A stretch of DNA of 36,462 nucleotides, taken from NCBI GenBank assembly GCA_016936575.1, contig JAFGXQ010000174.1, forward strand, positions 1-36,462, in the 5' to 3' direction. A program made the translations under genes and the position numbers. The stretch is from Deltaproteobacteria bacterium. Its GTDB lineage: Bacteria; Myxococcota_A; Polyangia; JAAYKL01. The notes beneath the pieces were generated by a model. It did no database searches, was not told the DNA's origin, and worked only from the letters and a program-made list of their open reading frames with translations. Positions 34,170-36,462 of this stretch are shown piece after piece (within the stretch, counting starts at the first letter, position 1; each line of letters opens with the position of its first letter).

Positions 34170-35170
34170 CTAAAACCGTCCTTCCGCCATAAATCCTGCG
34201 CCGTGCATGCTCACCGACGGAACAATCCGCGCGGTTTGCCTTTCACTTTTCTTCTTGCCTGCAATCAACAGTATCACCCCGGTCACCGCAAATGCCAATC
34301 CGCTACCGAGCAACACGTCCGTCGCAACTTCCAATCGATTTCGGCTATCTTCAATCTCCTGGGTTCCGCCGCCGTAACACACGCCGTCGATACAGTTTTC
34401 ATCTAATTCTTTCTGTTTGCTGATGGCCACAATCCCCGTGATCCCCCCTCCTATCAGCAATGCGCCGCCCAGGGCGGTAAACGCAATCCCCATCGGTTTC
34501 AATCGATTTTTTTTGCCGGACACCAGCGGGGGAGCAGCGGAATGGTCCTCAGTTGTTTCTGCAGGTGAATCGTCTGCAGCCACCGGACCTTCCACCGTGG
34601 TTTCGTCACTCGGATTCTCGGTTTCAGGAACCTCGATTTCGAGTTTTTGGGAACTGCGCACCCGCACTTCGGTTTGGTACAGGGTGTTCCCATTCAGCGC
34701 AACGGTCACCAGATGTTCTGTGCCGGCGGTGACAATAATTGTGGACGCCATCGGCAGAACGCTCCGCTCCACTCCACTCCGTCTACTGAAACCACTGCAT
34801 CGGCCGGCCCCTTGACCAACAAGTCACCTACCATATCCCGCATCTTGCGAATTTCTTCGAGCACTTCACTGCGCCGGGAGTTTTCAACCTCATCGCCACC
34901 TTCGGCCAGATAGCGTTCAAACGCTTCAAGCGCCAACCCATACCGTTTGGCCGCGGCTTCGGCCTGACCGATATTGTACAGCAGTTTCCAGGTGGCTTTT
35001 AACGCATACGCCTCCCGAAAGCGCTCGGCGGCTTCGTCGTACTGCTTTTGGGAAAATAGTTTCGTTCCTTCATCAAACGCCTCTTTGGCGGCCGCTTTGT
35101 CACCGGCCTGAACCGGTTGATTCAAAAAAACAATTGCCACGCACATCAAACAACAGCTAATCCATTTCAT
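34170..35170 (-). pseudogene. TPR/PEGA-like envelope protein, frameshifted copy
   Basis: This is a paralogue of the intact protein at 26010-27014. The upstream part, starting at ATG 35170 behind AGGGAA, has a signal peptide (ending VQAG) and TPR motifs (TWKLLYNIGQ identical to the paralogue). The downstream part, in another frame, has the PEGA-like end, acidic Pro/Glu spacer, two hydrophobic segments and the same final EGRF. The frame changes at 34761-34780, a tandem array of four 5-bp units; removing one unit joins the halves as SVDGVERSVLPMAS, which aligns with TINGLNRGTLPLSG. It could be a real mutation, a slippage switch or a sequence error. It directly precedes the GH10 gene. Confidence 0.82.
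34761..34780 (-). repeat. four 5-bp tandem units at the frameshift
   Basis: On the minus strand the array is GGAGT GGAGT GGAGC GGAGC. The five-base period is not a multiple of three, so any gain or loss shifts the frame of the TPR gene. Confidence 0.9.
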
Positions 35171-35283
35171 TCTTATTCCCTTTTTTCTGTTTTTCTCAAA
35201 TGAACTGCCCGACAAATATATCGCTACAATTCTTCTGTTCCTCTTTGGTATTATCTGAGGTGTATTTTCTTACCACCGGCGAT

Positions 35284-36462
35284 TCACTGTTCATAGCCAA
35301 CAAAATCTACTTGATTTTCGCCTGTTTCCACCCCTTCGCCATTCATATTTTTGATACTTCCGGCCATGGCCACGGTGTACGTGACACCGGGCGACTGGTC
35401 CGCTGTCGTCAATATGATAGTTTGCCCCTGTGGGGTTGCACTGTTCACGTCCAGGTAGCTCGCCCCGTCGTACAAAATCGAAAACTGATTTCCGTTGAGC
35501 AGCACGGTATCGGGATTAATTTCGGCGTCAAAAACCAACACAACGGTGTTTGCGTCTGTTGCCTGCGCGGAGAGAAGCACCAGCGGCGCACATTGTATCA
35601 AGGTCATTTCATAAGGGTGTAACACCTGAATCTGAGCAATGTTGTCATGGCGCCACATCGGCGTTCCGGTTACCTGAACGGTGCATCCCGGGCCGTAATT
35701 GTAATTCTGATAGACATCGTTTTCCAATCCAAGTTCCACAGTGGTCTGACCCACAATGGCATGTGTATCAACCGTGGCCGCCATATACCCTGTTTCACTG
35801 TTCATGAAAGTGGATGTAATCGTCACGTCAGCGGATACCAGTTCACTTGTGTATCCATCGAGATTGCTCACCAGATCTCCGGCATAGGATACGTTTTGCG
35901 GCCAAGCGCTCACGTTGAATGATGTGGATAAAACCGTTAAATTCATATACGCAGATATGTACCGAACACCGGATACCGATGAAAGCGCTGTTGCCACCAA
36001 CGACACGGTATCTCCGATTAACACCGTATTTCCACCTGCATCCTCTACCAAAACCGCCGGACCGTTCGCTGCCGCCTGCACAAAAAAACCGGGCGGGGCA
36101 TTTCCGACGGCCTCCCGTATATAGGTGACCACGCCCCCGGTGATTTCAATACTCGCGGTGCCGTCAAATGCGTCCAGTACATCTTGAATGGCCTCCTCCG
36201 CATTGTTCACCCAACCGGTATCGGTGTCCGAATCGCTGTCCGCATCCGTATCGGTATCGGTGTCGCTGTCGCTATCGGTGTCGCTGTCACTATCGGTATC
36301 GCTGTCGGTGTCACTATCTGTATCGGCGTCTGTATCGGTATCGCTGTCTGTGTCACTATCACTGTCGCTATCGGTGTCACTGTCACTGTCACTGTCGCTA
36401 TCGGTGTCACTGTCACTGTCGCTATCGGTGTCACTGTCACTATCGGTATCAGCGTCTGTATC
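35284..36462 (-). CDS. D-linker secreted protein, N-terminus beyond window; SbsA Ig-like C-terminus
   Basis: The frame runs unbroken from the window edge through an Asp-Ser/Thr repeat (at least 82 codons) into a domain of about 300 residues, so the signal peptide lies outside. The GTG at 36210 is an internal Val, not a start, since DTDTGW joins the repeat in frame. The first part (residues about 100-300 of the visible sequence) looks like an OB-fold-like beta barrel ([30 protein letters not shown]). The last 100 residues match SbsA Ig-like domains ([20 protein letters not shown]-like [25 protein letters not shown]). It is probably surface-displayed. It is followed downstream by the frameshifted TPR and GH10 genes on the same strand. 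Confidence 0.82.
   Translation of the reverse strand, partial: DTDADTDSDSDTDSDSDSDTDSDSDSDSDTDSDSDSDTDSDTDTDADTDSDTDSDTDSDSDTDSDSDTDTDTDADSDSDTDTGWVNNAEEAIQDVLDAFDGTASIEITGGVVTYIREAVGNAPPGFFVQAAANGPAVLVEDAGGNTVLIGDTVSLVATALSSVSGVRYISAYMNLTVLSTSFNVSAWPQNVSYAGDLVSNLDGYTSELVSADVTITSTFMNSETGYMAATVDTHAIVGQTTVELGLENDVYQNYNYGPGCTVQVTGTPMWRHDNIAQIQVLHPYEMTLIQCAPLVLLSAQATDANTVVLVFDAEINPDTVLLNGNQFSILYDGASYLDVNSATPQGQTIILTTADQSPGVTYTVAMAGSIKNMNGEGVETGENQVDFVGYEQ
36217..36462 (-). repeat. Asp-Ser/Thr linker repeat, cut by window edge
   Basis: At least 82 codons of alternating Asp and Ser/Thr with mixed synonymous codons, continuing past the end of the window. It is similar in style to the GH10 linker. 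Confidence 0.88.

Overview
The window reads as ordinary chromosome from a Gram-negative, predatory or saprophytic deltaproteobacterial-type organism, most likely Myxococcota or a relative. The support is indirect. There are many outer-membrane-type lipoproteins with Asp-Thr/Asp-Ser repeat linkers, a CFI-box-CTERM protein paired with an outer-membrane beta-barrel protein as in the MXAN_2561/MXAN_2562 families, a Cys-rich small domain, and a D-x-D-N-D-x-D-G calcium-type motif. No rRNA or marker gene fixes the species. Housekeeping genes (truA, mutM, hrpB, one CAU tRNA, a YchF-like NTPase, a zinc-ribbon coiled-coil protein) are scattered among the accessory genes.

Layout. Positions 1-3000 (minus strand): CFI-box protein, beta-barrel protein, truA and a tiny lipoprotein-like ORF, probably one operon. 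3200-8700: TPR lipoprotein, M50-like membrane peptidase, a D-linker lipoprotein, an orphan PAS histidine kinase and a beta-helix lipoprotein. 8900-16100: GH9 cellulase, an alpha/beta-hydrolase fused to a beta-solenoid, a VapBC-type toxin-antitoxin pair, a Cys-rich D-linker lipoprotein, a SASA/CE6-like esterase and a flavodoxin-fold reductase. 16100-21700: mutM, a papain-family peptidase with an adjacent lipoprotein sharing its N-terminal module, and another D-linker lipoprotein. 21700-25900: a small protein, an NSS-family sodium symporter and hrpB. 26000-28200: a TPR/PEGA-like gene abutting a GH45 cellulase. 28200-30900: zinc-ribbon protein, tRNA, YchF-like protein and a DUF2147 protein. 31100-36462 (minus strand): beta-helix lipoprotein, GH10 xylanase, a frameshifted TPR/PEGA-like gene, and a D-linker lipoprotein cut by the window edge.

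How the genes work together. GH9, GH45, GH10 and a SASA esterase, with two parallel beta-helix proteins, suggest attack on plant cell-wall polysaccharide. GH9, GH45 and GH10 are predicted lipoproteins with the catalytic domain held off the membrane by an acidic linker of about 55 to 177 residues. The esterase and beta-helix proteins are lipoproteins with short or Gly-rich linkers. The most notable pattern is a repeated two-gene cassette: a signal-peptide TPR/PEGA-like protein immediately followed (0 or 2 bp) by a D-linker glycoside hydrolase, once with GH45 and once, on the other strand, with GH10. In the GH10 copy the TPR gene is broken by one extra 5-bp unit in a short tandem repeat. A second possible system is the cysteine peptidase with a D-rich insert inside its catalytic domain, next to a lipoprotein carrying a stand-alone copy of the peptidase's DUF333-like N-terminal module.
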